Shown: positions 1-60,950 of the stretch, piece after piece
How the letters are laid out: each line of letters opens with the position of its first letter
How positions within the stretch are numbered: the first letter of the stretch is position 1
From: Bugula neritina
Lineage: Eukaryota > Bryozoa > Gymnolaemata > Cheilostomatida > Bugulidae
DNA length: 64,000 nt
Direction: 5' to 3'
NCBI GenBank assembly: GCA_964035545.1
Contig: OZ037767.1
Location: 5,641,680 to 5,705,679, forward strand
Program-made: the position numbers and the translations under genes
Notes under the pieces: model-generated
Seen by the model: the letters and a program-made list of their open reading frames with translations, nothing else
The model's database searches: none
What the model was told of the DNA's origin: nothing

Positions 1-3000
1 GCCTAGTTGGATACTGATTACTAATTGTATTTGTCATTTACTTGCTGTAAGTAACTGTAACGGCCAGCATGGCCCTTTTGCAACACATTCTGTTAGTGCA
101 AATAAATAAAAACCCAAGTAATGAAAATGCATCCACAGACTACTTATACTTAAAGGATTGCTCTATCTTGTCTAATAAATGGCCATTTAGGTCAAACACA
201 CATAATATTGTGTTTTTCTAAGCATGCATTGACAAAAAGCATTTGACCAAAGGTAGAAAAAGTTAGTTGAAGTTGAGGGTGTAGATTGGTAACAGCCAAA
301 ACGCCGATTTTGAAATGAGCTGGGAAATGTGACATAACAGCGCCAGCAATCCTGCTGGTCACGTGACTATACAAATGAATAACTATAGAAATATGACTGT
401 GAGATGTGATCTTTCAGCTCGTAATTTGTATATTTATAGAAGTGCAAATGTGAATTATCTCAATCTATAGTTTTTTGACATTTTAAATAACATGTATGTG
501 ATAACATTAGGACATATTTTGCTTGTAAACATTAGAAAAAAGCATTGCAAAAACATGCATTCTTTAGGATGAATGCCTGCGATCGATCTAAACTAGGTCA
601 GATTGTGCAATATTACGGGCACACCAAAGCTGACCTATATAGCGCGCTGTAACTGCTTGAGCGTTATTGGTTGATGTTGTGCTCAGCAACCTTGAATACT
701 AGCGTTATAGTTAGCACGTGCAGCATAGTTACTGGCGTTCACACGTCACGTATTAGGCTATTCTTTTTCATGGCTGAAAATTTTACCTCCCTCAAAATTG
801 GAATTTTGAAAAGCTGTTTTCTAGACACATATCCCTTTGCAAAGCCACAATTGTTTGCATACACATTAGATTGTGGTTCATAATTATGATGTGATTGTAA
901 TAAACTAAGATTGAGCAATCCTTTAACTTGTCAACCTTATTCTCATTAACTTTTAACCATATTTGTTTTCCATAGCATTAGCACCTGTTTTGAACTGTGT
1001 TACGTTAGCCTACACACCTTGTAAACTAATCAGTTTTTAACTAGCCATATAAATACTTGTAAGCTACACATCATGCTTTGTTCTAGACTTGGCCTAGCCA
1101 TGGTGGGTCAAGTGCTAGAGCCATGACTAGTGCAGCCGTTTTATAGAACTAGTAGAGCCAATCAGGTAATACAGTTATTCTTAATAATTACTAATATCTT
1201 TACATTTTAATAGAATATGAAACCTTAATTGTTTGACAATAACTTGGTGACTTATTATACTACATCTTTGCATATTTTTACTAACATGTTGTTTTATACA
1301 TTACTATTATAGTTTTCATGTTGCCTTATGGCATCAGTCGAGACTTACGGCTCCAATAAAGTACCATCAACACCAAAACCTATAAACCCGCTACAGTAAC
1401 TTAAAATAAAACCTTTTCTCTAATGCAACAGCTTAATAGCTAACAGTAGCCAGCTATATAGCTGAGTTATTCTAGCTTTGCAATTAAATTAGCAATAAGA
1501 ACTAATGGTGGAACAGGCACGAACCTCTGCCCAGATAAAGTGTGGTCCCCAAACCCAGTCTAGTTCAAGAAGAAACTTTATAGTATATACGGTGCAAACA
1601 TGCAATACACGTACCAATAACAATACTAATAGTATTATAAAACTAGAAGGTTTCCAATGAATAAATAAGCTGCAAATGCAACTGGCACTGCAAAACTTGT
1701 GCAAGTTGAAGTAGTGACCCATAACTGAGGAGTTACCATTACATTTATAGAAACAGTATTAGTCTAAGTATTATCAACAGTATAAATATAATATTAATAA
1801 CTACAAGTATAACTATAATTTATAAGTATGACTATAGACTTAGAGTATACTATAAGATTAGGTACAACTGTGATGTTTTATTGAACACTATTTGTGTAGC
1901 CTAGGCTGCCTGTAAGTGTATGGTATAGTGTGATGTTCTGTGACGAATGGGCACCAAACAATATTAACAAATAAACATAATAAGTCAACACTGGTTATAA
2001 ATTTAGCGTAATAGTTTGTTGATATTATAAATCTAGCATAATATTAATAGTTAGTGAACTCACTCTGAGTAAAGAAAAAAATGTGAAATTTTAAATGTTG
2101 TAAATATCATATGTGAGCCAAAGGGTTTCACTAAAAAGTTTTCTTTATAACTTTTATTGTTCTTGGCTTTGTAATATGAATATTATATACAAATATAGAG
2201 TAAGGTACAAAGATGATATAAATGCTACACCTGTGAACTCTAATCTATGAGTATTATATGATATTGCAAGGCTAAGAAGTAAGCACAATAAATATCTAAA
2301 GATAACTTTTCAATAACTTCAACTCTATAAATTTTACTATTAGTATTACTGTTACTATTATTATTGGACATTATCATTATGATTATCATTATGATTACTA
2401 TTAGGATTGGACTTACTCTTACTATTTGAGTTGGTTATATTCACTCAATCATAATAATTATGATTATAATCTATTTCTAAATCATAACCATAATCATAAT
2501 GACTTGAAGTTAAACTTAATTTTATAATTATATACTTATACTTATAGCTACACTTATTAACTCTTATACTTATAGGCAATACTATATTAATATTATAACA
2601 TTTACAGTTTCAGTTCTGCTATTACTAACTGTAAGTAAAGTATTACTATAAGTATAAGCATTACTTATTTACTACTAGTTATTAAATTTTTATTTTAGTT
2701 ATAATTATACTGATACGCATCGGTATACTCATACTCAATCTCATAGCCATAGTGATAGTCATTGTTATACTTAGTATTATTCTTTATTTATAATTTAGTA
2801 ACTATCACTATCATTATCAATGATACTAATAATTAGTATTACTATTAGTATTAGTATTACATTTACTACAACATTAAGTTTAACTATGAGTATCAGTGTC
2901 ACCATCAGTATCACTATCAGTATGAGTATTCACTTTCAGTATGATTGTGACTATCACTATGATACTCTATCCTATGACTATGAGTATCAGTATGAGTATC

Positions 3001-4241
3001 AGTATGAGCCATGAACTCAGCCATGAGCCTGAGGATCAGGATGAGGATGACTCAGACTTGGGTCTTAGACTATGATACTCACAGTCACTATGACTATGAG
3101 TATGTAACTTTACAAGGTTTACTTTAAAAGAGCGTTGCAATTAATATGACAAAGCTCCAAAACAGCTAAACTAAAAATTACTCAAACTTTATAATAAAAT
3201 TAAATATAAATTAATATAACGCACTTTCTGGAAATTTGGACTTGAATTGATAACTGTTGAAGATCATGTTTGAATAGATAGCCAATGCCGCTCTCGCATA
3301 ATTGGCTTCTGAATCGTCCAATCATATTGATTCCACATTTCCAATGAAATATTATAATAGAGTTATTCGTCTAGTCAGAGTGATATATGACCTCTAACCC
3401 TTACTGTATCCGTATTACTACTTACTTTTACTTTCAGTTTTGCGTCACACTGAATTTCAGTTTGATATTTTATTATAATTATTGTAATAATGATAAAAAA
3501 TTTAATATTGATAATGTTTTAAATAATAATATTTGGTATTAAATTTAATCACACAGTAGCTGTAAGAGTAACTATTACTACACTAATGTAATAGTTTTAA
3601 AACTTGACTTCAATTTCAATTTGTGTTTGACAGTTCTTTGAATAAATTAGCTATTGCTAAAAGTAAAAGTAAATCGTCATTATATTAATTAAGTTGAAGG
3701 TTAACTAAAAAATATGTATATTACGATTACTGATTACAAACTTTACAAGTTAATGTAGGCGTGGCTTTATAAGCCACACTCTCACACTGTGACTTTTTCT
3801 CATGCACTCACCAGTCACTGAGTGATTCACTTTCAGGTTGACTTAGAAGTTAGAGTGTTAGACTATCACTGTCATCAGTTCACTATAAGTATAATCATGC
3901 CCAAGTTTTGGATGCCTGATGTAACTATAAATATTAATGTTCTGTTACCATCACAATTGCCAATAATTTACTCATTTCAATTAAATTTTCTCATTGTGAT
4001 ATCAATACTGATAACAATGTAAAACTAAATATGTTTCATTTAATAAAAATAGTATTAATTAGGATGTATAACACTACAATACAGATACTATTATATTTTA
4101 TTGTTATTTTATTTATTAGTTTCTATTTTAATACAAGTATTGTTTATTGTTCGGATGCACACACATTCACAGGTAAGTGTATATGCTGCATAGACGACAC
4201 CTAAAACATATAATTTGTATCATGATATATAGAATTTTGTG
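1..4241. other. Gene-poor, AT-rich intergenic region
   Basis: I find no gene here that I can support. Open frames are short, lack convincing splice sites and have no recognisable protein character. The stretch is AT-rich, with long runs of degenerate simple sequence at about 2.3-3.1 kb. A small perfect hairpin (GTGGCTT/AAGCCAC) lies near 3761-3777. A donor-like CAG|GTAAGT at 4169-4176 could end a 5' non-coding exon of the pallidin-like gene that starts at 4242, but no matching acceptor is compelling. Confidence 0.5.
2335..3110. repeat. Degenerate low-complexity tract (TATCAG/TATGAG/ATTACT-like)
   Basis: About 775 bases are dominated by imprecise hexamer-like words such as TATCAC, TATCAG, TATGAG and ATTACT, on both strands. 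The tract looks like an expanded and decayed microsatellite. The frames that stay open through it encode only Ser/Ile/Thr- or Tyr/Asp-rich peptides that follow the repeat, so they are not taken as genes. A shorter tract of similar composition lies at about 7365-7520. Confidence 0.7.
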
Positions 4242-6064
4242 ATGGGGGATGAAAAAGTTGAAGAAAATTGGATGAAAAAAGATAATTTCATCAGTTCAAG
4301 TGAAAAGGAGGAGGCAGGTGGTTGTACGACTTCTATAAGAACAGATCATCTCCATGAGACCAAGGAAATTACTAAACTATCAACTAACTGTAATCTTGCT
4401 AATGAGTCATGCCCTAAAGCTCTTCAGTTAATTGATGTGCAGGGATTTGCAGATTATGCAACAGCATCATATCAGCCCCATCTTGCTCAAATAGGCGACT
4501 CAAACCGAACTAAGCTGCAAGAACTAGTGTGAGTCTGATCCAAACATTGTTTTAACGGTACATATATGATGTGCATTGTGTTACTTGACCAGTATTCCAG
4601 CTTTAAAAAGCCTTCAAAATCAAAACTTTTATTTAGGTTGTTAGTTTCTCTGTATTTTCAAAGTCTGATTTTCAGTTTTTTTGTTAAAAGTTTTTTGAAA
4701 GATTTTTTTAACCAACTTGGTTATGGGTTTATTTATTATTGCTATTAGTATTTTTCGCATGATCAATTTAGCATTTTGTGTATCAACTAAATTATTTGTT
4801 TTCTACTAACAGGAGCCATCAGAAGATTTTGCTGGAGTCATTGGAGCATGAAAATGAAAAATTCACATCGAGTGATTGCTTTGATCAAATGGAAACAATA
4901 GTATGTTGTCTTACACCAATCATGTCACTCTAAAATCACTAGTAAAAAGTATAGCTGTAATAAATTGTTATAATATTAATATTAGTTGTTAACAACGTTA
5001 TAAGCAGAACCAATGTTTGCATCAGAATAACTCAGTCTGTCAATTTGGGTTTTGAAAGATAAGCGGTCTTGCTTATTTGGTATGCTATAGATGCTGAAAT
5101 GTCAAGAATACAATACAAAATTGCTAAAACTAAAGAAAAGCATGTTGAATATTAGCCAAAGAACAACAAAAATCAAGGTAGGTAACTCTTGAAGGTTCCA
5201 TAGAAAATTGTTGATTCTTTCAGTGCTTTGATGACTCTCAATCTCAATGTTGCAATTTCAAAAATTGAGAATAGAAATGACACTTCTTTATTTCTTCTTT
5301 TGAGTTGTCTGGTAAGAATAACATTTCACCGCCATGTTTTATTGGTAAAATCTCACTAGAAGTGCACAGAACAATTGCATTTAATTAATTTTGGGCTTAT
5401 GTGTTTTCGTGTTGAAATTGTCATCTTTGACCATGGTTTGTATCAAGGGATTTACAATTGAACAATGAAAAATAGTATGCTTGAAAAAATTAGCAAATTT
5501 TAAACTGAAAGAAATTGATTGCCATAGTTAGTTTTTTATATTTCTTATTTTACTTGTTCTACGTGGGTGCAGCACTGTACACATGTAAATTTACTCTGGT
5601 TTCTTACTGGGATAATATAATCACAAATTGGCTGTAGGTAAACTAAAATTGATGATAGGGACATGTGGTTTTGACCTTTAAATATTAGTTAATAATCAGT
5701 GATATTGAAGGTATATGTTTATTAGCAATCAACCACAGTTAGATTGAAAGTAGATATCAGGGTCTTTACTTGTGCTGGTTTTCTTACACTCCCATCATGT
5801 GATCACATCAGCTATTAGTGACTAGCATGAATATGCAATGCGAAAAATCACCTTCATCAAATTGGTTTTCATGCTGATGAAATTTTCACATCAATGTATT
5901 TTCAGAAACAGTGCTCAAAGTTACATGAACTAAAAGCTAAAAGTCTGGTTGCTGAAGAGGAGGTGAGAAGGACAGAGATGGAGAGAGAAAAGTTGTTGGT
6001 GGCACAGCCAGTAACTTTAAGTCAGAATGTCTCAACACACCCTGAAGAGTCCCCAGTTTCTTAG
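4242..6064 (+). CDS. BLOC1S6: Pallidin-like BLOC-1 subunit 6 (4 coding exons)
   Basis: The spliced exons are 4242-4528, 4813-4900, 5091-5177 and 5906-6064, giving about 206 aa. All junctions are GT-AG and keep frame (phases 2, 0, 0). The start is the first ATG of an open exon; the codon just before it is GTG. The N-terminal ~90 residues are acidic and unrecognised. From about residue 75 the protein resembles pallidin: a segment near YQPHLAQIG, then a long heptad-rich helix with LLESLEHENEKF, CQEYNTKLLKLKKSML and a charged C-terminal helix ending in a short tail. Pallidin (usually about 170 aa) is a coiled-coil subunit of the cytosolic BLOC-1 complex, which acts in the biogenesis of lysosome-related organelles and in endosomal sorting. 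A poly(A) signal AATAAA lies at 6424. The identification rests on recalled similarity, strongest in exons 2-4. Confidence 0.8.
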
Positions 6065-6429
6065 TATAAAATTAGCAGCTAGTTTCTACACAATGTTTTT
6101 AATTGTATTAAAGTGCTAATGGAAATATGTCACATACAATAATATTTATTGAATATTTTTATATCTATTCATGTGCTGAGATGCAATATGTCGATTTTTT
6201 CACAGATTTGGTGGGGAATATGCACCTAGCACTATTTCTGAATGACATGCTCAAACTTTTGAATGCCACCAAAAATTTTTCTACAATTTAAAACAATTGT
6301 AGGCATTAGATGTTTTCACTTGATGTAGTAATTGTTACTGTTTATGTTTACGTTATGCAACATGTCTTAAATTTGTACAATTTTAAATAGGTATGCAAAT
6401 GCGTAAAAATAGGTTTTGAAAATAATAAA

Positions 6430-7092
6430 AATATTTTATATTCAAAAGCTTTTTATTTATAGTTCTATACACTATACAGTAACTTATATTATGTATGCTG
6501 ACTTCAGAACTTGTCAACTATCTTTTTACCTCTCATAATACAGCACAATATGTACTTGCTTATACTAAAATATTATATGCAAGAAAATATCAATGTAATT
6601 TATTTCTTTTACTGAAAGTGTTTTTTTAATTTCTTCTGAATTCAAATCATGGAAGACTTGTTTAAATAATCTATACAAGGTTGATAGTGGAAACAACCAT
6701 TTAGTGATTTTCATTAGTTGTCAACCAAGTTCATAGTTATTTCTACGCTAGAATATAGCTATGCCCATCATGAAAATATCAGGTATTCTTCCATAACTTT
6801 ATGCTAAAACGGTGAATAAAGATTGTATTTAAACATCTAATAATTACAAAATGGTTGAGCAGAATAAGGATTGATATTATGACATCAATTTGCATGTAGC
6901 ATAATTGTGGTAGTTTTCTTCCCTATAAATGAGTTCTCTCGAACATTTTTAGAAGAGGTACGAATATCGCAAATTCAGGTTTCCGTTGATACTGGTAATA
7001 CTTTTACCTCAATTAATTATGCAACATTTTGTTAAGTTTCACTTTTTCTAATCACTTAAAAAAAATTTCTTACACCTAGAGTATTAATAACT
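6430..7092. other. Intergenic spacer between BLOC1S6-like and PET117-like genes
   Basis: About 660 bases lie between the poly(A) signal of the pallidin-like gene and the next start codon. They must hold the promoter and 5' UTR of the PET117-like gene, but I recognise no specific promoter element. No coding potential is seen. Confidence 0.4.
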
Positions 7093-7967
7093 ATGTCGAC
7101 TGGTGCTAAAATTGCTCTTGGCACATCGGTTGTTTATTCTCTTTCGATGGTAGCTTTTGTTCATTGGAATCAGCATTCTGAGAGACAGGTTAGAAATTAA
7201 GTTCACTGATTCTGAAGTTGAAACTAGAATTAGAGTAGTTTAATAATTTTATGAGCATTATAATCATTACGCTAATTGTTAACCAAGACCAATTCTAATT
7301 TTCCAATTTGATTATTCTAAATTGCGGTCATTTAGAATAATCAAATTGGGATTAGAATTCGCCGTAATGATCATCATCATGAAATTGAATATCATAAATC
7401 ATTATGATTATCAATACGATGTTATGATGATGATGCTCATACTAATACTGATAGTAATAGTCACACTCGTACCGGTACTCTTAGTCATACTAAAAGTGAG
7501 TCTGATGGTTTGACTTTTAGTAATCACTAATCAGTAATAAATAAATAATTATAAGCAATAAGTATAAATAAGTAAGAATGTCGTTAGTTTACTTGGTAAA
7601 ACTAAATAATAAAATTATTATTAAATTATTCTTTTTTTACAATCAATTGTATAAAAAAGTTATTCTTAAGGTTATGCTTAGCCTTATTCTTTGTAGTTAT
7701 AGATTTATACCTGTAGTCGTTTATAATGGTTAAGGCAAGGATTGAAACCGAAGGCAACGTAAAGTTCATCAATTGTTTTAGATTTTAGGTTTTTAGATAG
7801 TTTGTGTTTGAGTTGCTATTTTAAATGTTGATGTTTCGGCTTTCTAGAAACTAAGAGAAGGAGTTTTGCATGACATAGAGCGTAGACAATCCTCTTCAGA
7901 TGGCCCTACCCCCTCTACCCAGCACAACAGTGGTACAGGAAATACCACTTCTGTGGACCGTCACTGA
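7093..7967 (+). CDS. PET117: PET117-like cytochrome c oxidase assembly factor (2 exons)
   Basis: Exons 7093-7188 and 7848-7967 join in phase 0 across a GT-AG intron and give 71 aa. PET117 is a small mitochondrial protein needed for cytochrome c oxidase assembly. The sequence shows the family layout: a short basic-polar N-terminus (MSTGAKIALG), a hydrophobic segment at about residues 8-24, a polar HWNQHSERQ stretch, and then the diagnostic LREGVLHDIERR, which closely matches the LR(D/E)GV.(R/H)DIER signature of animal PET117. The C-terminal ~30 residues are Ser/Thr/Asn-rich and differ from the charged tail of the vertebrate protein (about 81 aa). The gene lies in the same direction as the pallidin-like gene, about 1 kb downstream of it. 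Confidence 0.82.
7266..7368. repeat. Long near-perfect hairpin in the PET117 intron
   Basis: Arms at 7291-7322 and 7328-7359 are almost exact reverse complements around a short TGCGGTC loop. A further short outer match (CATTACG/CGTAATG) lies at the edges. The hairpin sits inside the single intron of the PET117-like gene and probably represents a small palindromic repeat or MITE remnant. Confidence 0.7.
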
Positions 7968-10106
7968 TTTCGGGTGCTGCGCTGACTAATTTGCAAAAAG
8001 AAATGAGATTCTGCAAGATTGTGGCTTTGTGGAAAGAGGTTGCAGTTCTAGGATAATGTTTGTAATATTCAAAGCTGCTGAAACCATAAACTTTACTATT
8101 TCGTTTTTGAAAGCAAATCTGAATGTGTTTGGATCATATGTTTTTTAACTTAATTGAATTATTTTTCAATTATAGATTATAGCTAATATTTGTTTGTTTA
8201 ATATTTTATTTGAGGTTATTGCTTTCATATTTTATAAAAAGATAATTAAAACTTTAATAATAACCTCATTCTTTTTTAGGTTTAGACTAATCTGATAAGA
8301 AAATTGTGACATAGTTCAATTGTTGCATCATGAGTGTTTTGGTAATGGGTGTGAAAGATAATAGATAAGTGAAAAATAAATTATTTCCTATATAAGAAAT
8401 TTTATTCTTTCAGTTCATTAGTTAATCTAATTAAAATTTATGTTAGTTAAATAGGTTTTCAGTCTAACTATGCAGGTTCATGGAATCGGATACAAGAAGT
8501 GACATAATGCCTAGCTATGACTGCAGTAGATCTCAGTAGAAGTATTCAATAGCCGCCTTTACCTGAATTATTTCAACTTCTGACTGTTTCTTGTCTCTAC
8601 TCAAGTGCTATTTTAGCTGCCAAGAATAGAATTTAATACCAATATGGTTCCTTCAAATTTGAATGCATTCAAATTTAAGCGCATGACATGAAAATGCTTA
8701 GCAAGAAATTTCCAACATGCCGCATGCAATATATTTCCTACTAATTGATTATGTTGAATATCTTTACTGAGTTGACTTTACTTATACTCAAATCTAAAAG
8801 TGAGCTTCGTTGTCTAATGTGAACAGTACTCTATACTGGCTGGCGAGATGAATCAACCTCAGTTATTGATTTATAGCATAAGCTGACAAATCACTTCATC
8901 AAATCTAGGTTTCCAAACTTTTAGGATTTGTTCCTCATGAGCATCAGCCTTGCTTATAATTATGGTAATGAAACTGACATAGCTGCTAACCATGTTGACA
9001 TATTGCTGTTTCTGCTTTTCGTTATTAGTCTGTGCAAAATATATATTTCGATCTAACAGTTTTGCCTAATTTAAAAAAACTCACGCAAGTTTATAGTCAC
9101 TATCCTTGTGAGAACCCTTGATGGAATAGTTTTTTTAAATCCAACCAAGGACTTATTCATATGTGGCGCTAGAGCAATTGTGACTGCATAGATGCTCTTC
9201 CTAGCATCACCAATTACTTTTCCTGGGGTTCAGACACATGACTTTGTGTTTACTAAGCCAGTGCTTTAACCTGCAGACCACAGCTGCCCCCTTTTTGTCT
9301 AATTTAACGAAGCAACTAAATGTTTCAAAGCATTTCTTGTAACAGTTTATTCCATGCAATCAATTCTTCATTTTTTTAACAAGAAACCTTCATCGAGCAA
9401 AAATGCTCCAACTGTCAGCTAAAGCTTTGAGATGTTTATGTTATTCCATTTCAGTAATTAATTGATAAAGTGCAAATAAAAAAAGAATAATATTTACATA
9501 CATTAGGATCCACTTCACTCTTGTGGAAATAGATAACCATTGCAAATCTACTTATATATTCACTTTTATATATAATGTATATGGAAATCTGATTTAAAAA
9601 TAGATATATAAATAAGAGTAATTTGAGTAACTCCAAATATTTTATTGCTGCCTATAGAAATGTACAATAAAGCTGCCATAAACAATTGCAAAGAACTTTT
9701 GTACATATTAAAGGCTTTAGAGTTGCAGACAGGTTTTAATTACTATTAGCTATTATAGTAAATATTCAGACACTTTTATAAGTATATCATATTATATTAT
9801 GACATATTATATTATATCATAGTACTATATTATATTACATTTAAAGTCAAGAAAATAATCTAAAGTCAATTAAAAGTTTGGTTAACACTGTGAGTCACCC
9901 ACTTTACATTTATAAAATTATGTATTTGACTCAAATTTTCATTTCATCAAGGCAACGTTGTGTATAAACTAAAAGAAGCTTGTTACAAGCTATCGCAAAA
10001 AAGCCATCATAAGTTATATTATATTTTGATAATGTTTAGTTTAGCAAATTACATAATGGTTAGAAAGAGAGGTTTATCAAAACAGCCCTTTGGTGCTTTT
10101 TTCATT
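7968..10106. other. Intergenic region with one SINE copy
   Basis: The interval between PET117 and the cysteine-rich gene is AT-rich. No gene is supported. The one clear feature is a tRNA-derived SINE at about 9089-9291. A short ATATT/TATATT-rich run lies near 9780-9840. Confidence 0.5.
9089..9291 (-). repeat. tRNA-derived SINE, copy 1
   Basis: The tail side begins TTATAGTCACTATCC..GTGAGAACCC. The right end, read on the minus strand, is a tRNA-like head (GGGGCAGCTGTGGTCTGCAG..) with an A-box-like TGGTCTG..GGTTAAAGC and a B-box-like element near GTCTGAACCCC. The same sequence recurs at 17040-17207 and 40448-40622 and, truncated and inverted, at 17262-17337, which makes it an interspersed family. 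tRNA-head SINEs are mobilised by LINE machinery; the partner is not identifiable here. Confidence 0.75.
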
Positions 10107-11216
10107 CTAGTAGTCGGCCAAAGCATCTTTTAGTTGTCTTTCGTAGTTTCTGTTCTGTATATTGGTTATGGTGGCACTACATGTACCGGTTCTCCTTCCC
10201 TCTGGTATCTCACAATACCCTGCACCATAAGTGTCCCCGCAGCATTCTCTGTGTTCCCGGCACTGCATAATCATCATCAACTCATTAAAGCAGTAATTGT
10301 TTTAAATTAGTAATGTTTTAGTTTTATAACCTTGTTAGTAATTGAAATGTATCAAAAATAGTAATTAGATGCCAAATATGGTCCAATTTTTAAAATCTTG
10401 CCTTAATAATGTTTTTGAAGTTATGAGTTTACATCATATTTCATATATAGGCTAAGATACAAATTCAACATAAGAGAGAGAAAGAATGAATGTAGTTGCA
10501 CTACTGTAAACCTATAATTCAAAGTATGGCATAGCTTGTGTAATTTAAGAACAAAATATTTTAGCTATCAAACTATAAAAACTTACATGAGAGTTTTCTG
10601 GCTTACATCTGAAACCATTATTAGGAGGGGTGCAGTAACTCCCTATACACTTTCCTCGGCAACATGTTACATCTATCACACACTGGAAATATTGACGATA
10701 TTTAATTTCATTTTGAGATGTATAATTTCAAGTTACTTTAAACCAAAGATAACTAATATTTTCCAACCTGCAAATCAAATTCTAACTATTTCTTCTCTGT
10801 AGAGACTTATACAATATAATATGAAAAGCACTTTATTTCAAATTGAGGCATAAGCACAATCATTTACTCCTTCTACACAAATATTATCAACTTTCAAAAT
10901 GCTTTTAATAAAGTATCTGCATATATACAAATAAATTTAATTTAGACAGAGTAAATTGGTTTTCTCACAAGTTTATCACTAATAATGATTAGCCAGTAAT
11001 TTCATTCTCTTAGGTTCACTCAGATGCTTACATATAGCTGTCACACATACTTACTCTAGCACCGTAGTTTGCCGTGCATCTGTACTGATCTAGTTGAGAA
11101 TCTCCAACCAGTAGTTGTAAGTCATCATCATAGATATAAGAGGAAAAGGGTGAACTGCTCACTGTCACAGCAAACACAATCAGACAAGTGCAACAACTGA
11201 ACATCAGCCGAGACAT
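10107..11216 (-). CDS. Secreted 12-cysteine protein with two inhibitor-cystine-knot-like modules
   Basis: Minus-strand exons 11055-11216, 10587-10682 and 10107-10262 join in phase 0 with GT-AG sites, giving 137 aa. The first ~22 residues form a clear hydrophobic signal peptide (ending near VTVSSS), followed by an acidic spacer of about 24 residues. Twelve mature cysteines follow. The first six are spaced C-x7-C-x5-CC-x3-C-x4-C. The second six are spaced C-x6-C-x5-CC-x8-C-x10-C. Both match the C..C..CC..C..C framework of knottins, so a tandem double-knot protein is the best reading. The two exon joins fall just before cysteine 2 and cysteine 8. A C-terminal tail of about 25 residues lacks cysteine. 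The family is not recognised. ICK proteins include toxins, hormones and defence peptides, and nothing in the sequence selects one role. Other disulfide-rich folds (colipase- or Dickkopf-like) remain possible. Confidence 0.75.
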
Positions 11217-13269
11217 TTTCGCAGTTAGACAAGTAAGTCTGCAATGTGACGCTTTTATGCAGACACCTACCTTTATATACAGTAGTTATTTTCCTTTGCT
11301 CATATTATAATTAGCCATAATTAGTCTTACATAATGTATACATGTATATTGATTTCTTTGTCAAGTGTGTACTTCAAAATAAGCATTTCTATTGCCTAAA
11401 GCAAAAATCACTGATGAGTTCCTGTTAATATAGGCATAATATACGACACTAAATTGTTTTTCAAATCGGCAGTATGCCGGAATAACTTTGCGTGATCTTA
11501 TTGGCTTGCTGAAAAATGATCCATATTGACCACATTGCAAGTTCTGTGACAGACAGCAGGTAGGTGCAGCAATGGAGAGATTAAGAACTACCTGTGTTCT
11601 AGGTTAGAAATGCAGCAAAAGAAGTTATGTCATCGAGAGAAGTTCAACTTTCTCCTGAACCAAAATTGATAAAGGAAATTAGATTACCCTACTCCGTTTT
11701 GCACTACTGCATGCAGCTAACTGCAAACAACCACCTGTTACCCTGAGAAAACTATTAGACTTCTGAAGCAGCACATAATTTCATTCAGTAGCTAAAATAC
11801 TGCATGCTTTAAGCATCCGCTGTGTATGAATAAATGCATATTAGGTATATGTAGATTATATGTATATTATAATGGAGTATTTCCAATAATTAGTTGCTTT
11901 ATTTACTCTGTTACATAACATATATGATGATTTTACTATGAGTCATTGTTTGGCAAAAGCTAATTGATATAAACATCACTGCTTCCTTTTGTGCTATCTT
12001 GAATAGTTGTAATTTGCTACAAGGCTAGTGTAAGCTACTCACCAGTTCGTTTAAACATAAAATAGGCATACTTTCTGAAAAGACTAAGGGTGCGTAACAA
12101 TAGTTATCAATGCTGTTGTTCTTGAAGAGTTTTAATAAATGGTAAACTGACAGTAGTATAACATTTTCAGCCTGTTCATAAAATATGTTTACTAAAATTT
12201 ACATTAAACATGAATTACCATTTAAAGTAAAATATATTCAAATCTGTTTTGAGGTACTAGTGATGCTCTAGAGTGGTTATTGATTCTAGTTAATCAATGG
12301 AATAATTTGTCATATAATACACTTTCTAAAAAATAATTTACTTCATAGTGCTATCATTTTACAGGATATGCGTAAACTTCACAATTACATCATTGCTGAG
12401 CATTATGGTTCTACAAATCAGCAGATCAAATATCGCTGACCAAAACTCGTAAATGTTTATAGAATTTAAAAGCTATGAGAAAATAGTTTGTCAATAAAAG
12501 TGTTGAATGAAACTGTATGTATATTTAGTCAAAAGATATTAGGGGCATTAGGAAATTTAGTCGCCACATATATCAGAGCAACAACCATCCCACAAAAGGA
12601 TGCAAATAAAAGATTAGTAAAAGATTCTATAGAAGCATTTTAGGTAATTCGTTGATATTCTGTTTTTCTATGCAGTAAAAGATTTTAATTTAAAAATACA
12701 CTATGCTAGCTAGAATTTGCAAATTTTATTACTCTTCATAAAAAGTTGTAAGCAACAAAGAACTAAAATGCAATTTTTAAAATATGCTGTTGACAATTAA
12801 TAATTGCCCCTTGAAGCAGTTATTCATTTTGTAAAATATATAAGTATTTGACGAGTAGCTTTATATATGTAAAAGTTAGCTTGACTAACCCGATTTTGCT
12901 CAAAAAATGCAAACAATTGCTATTTTCTACTTCTCCCTCAATAAATTGTATTCATCAGGTGAAAAGCTAGAAAAGATTTTAACAGTCTGCAAAGCTACAC
13001 CCATGTTCAGTGTATCATGTATGTATTCACTGTATATAATACCAACATTGATTTATAGGTATGCTATAAAAAGTATATTCACATTTTTCAATCACCTAAC
13101 AAGCAGTTTTTATGAGATTGCGATTAGAAGTTTATTAGAAAGAACCAACAATGGTCAACCACAATCACAGCTATATCACAACATTATATAAACAACATTA
13201 TTTTAATAAATAATACATTTGCAACAGCCTTCAGTGCCACTACAAGTGAAATATTTGGCTATTGAAGCC
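11217..13269. other. Intergenic region
   Basis: This AT-rich interval lies between two minus-strand genes. It should contain the promoter of the cysteine-rich gene, immediately right of 11216, and the 3' UTR of the WD40 gene. A minus-strand ATTAAA (plus-strand TTTAAT near 13202) could serve as that gene's poly(A) signal. Open frames here look random. Confidence 0.4.

Positions 13270-60950
<47,681 letters not shown>

Noticed and set aside
2820-3014. Ser/Ile/Tyr-rich frame near 2.9 kb
   Set aside because: It is a translation of degenerate simple repeats.
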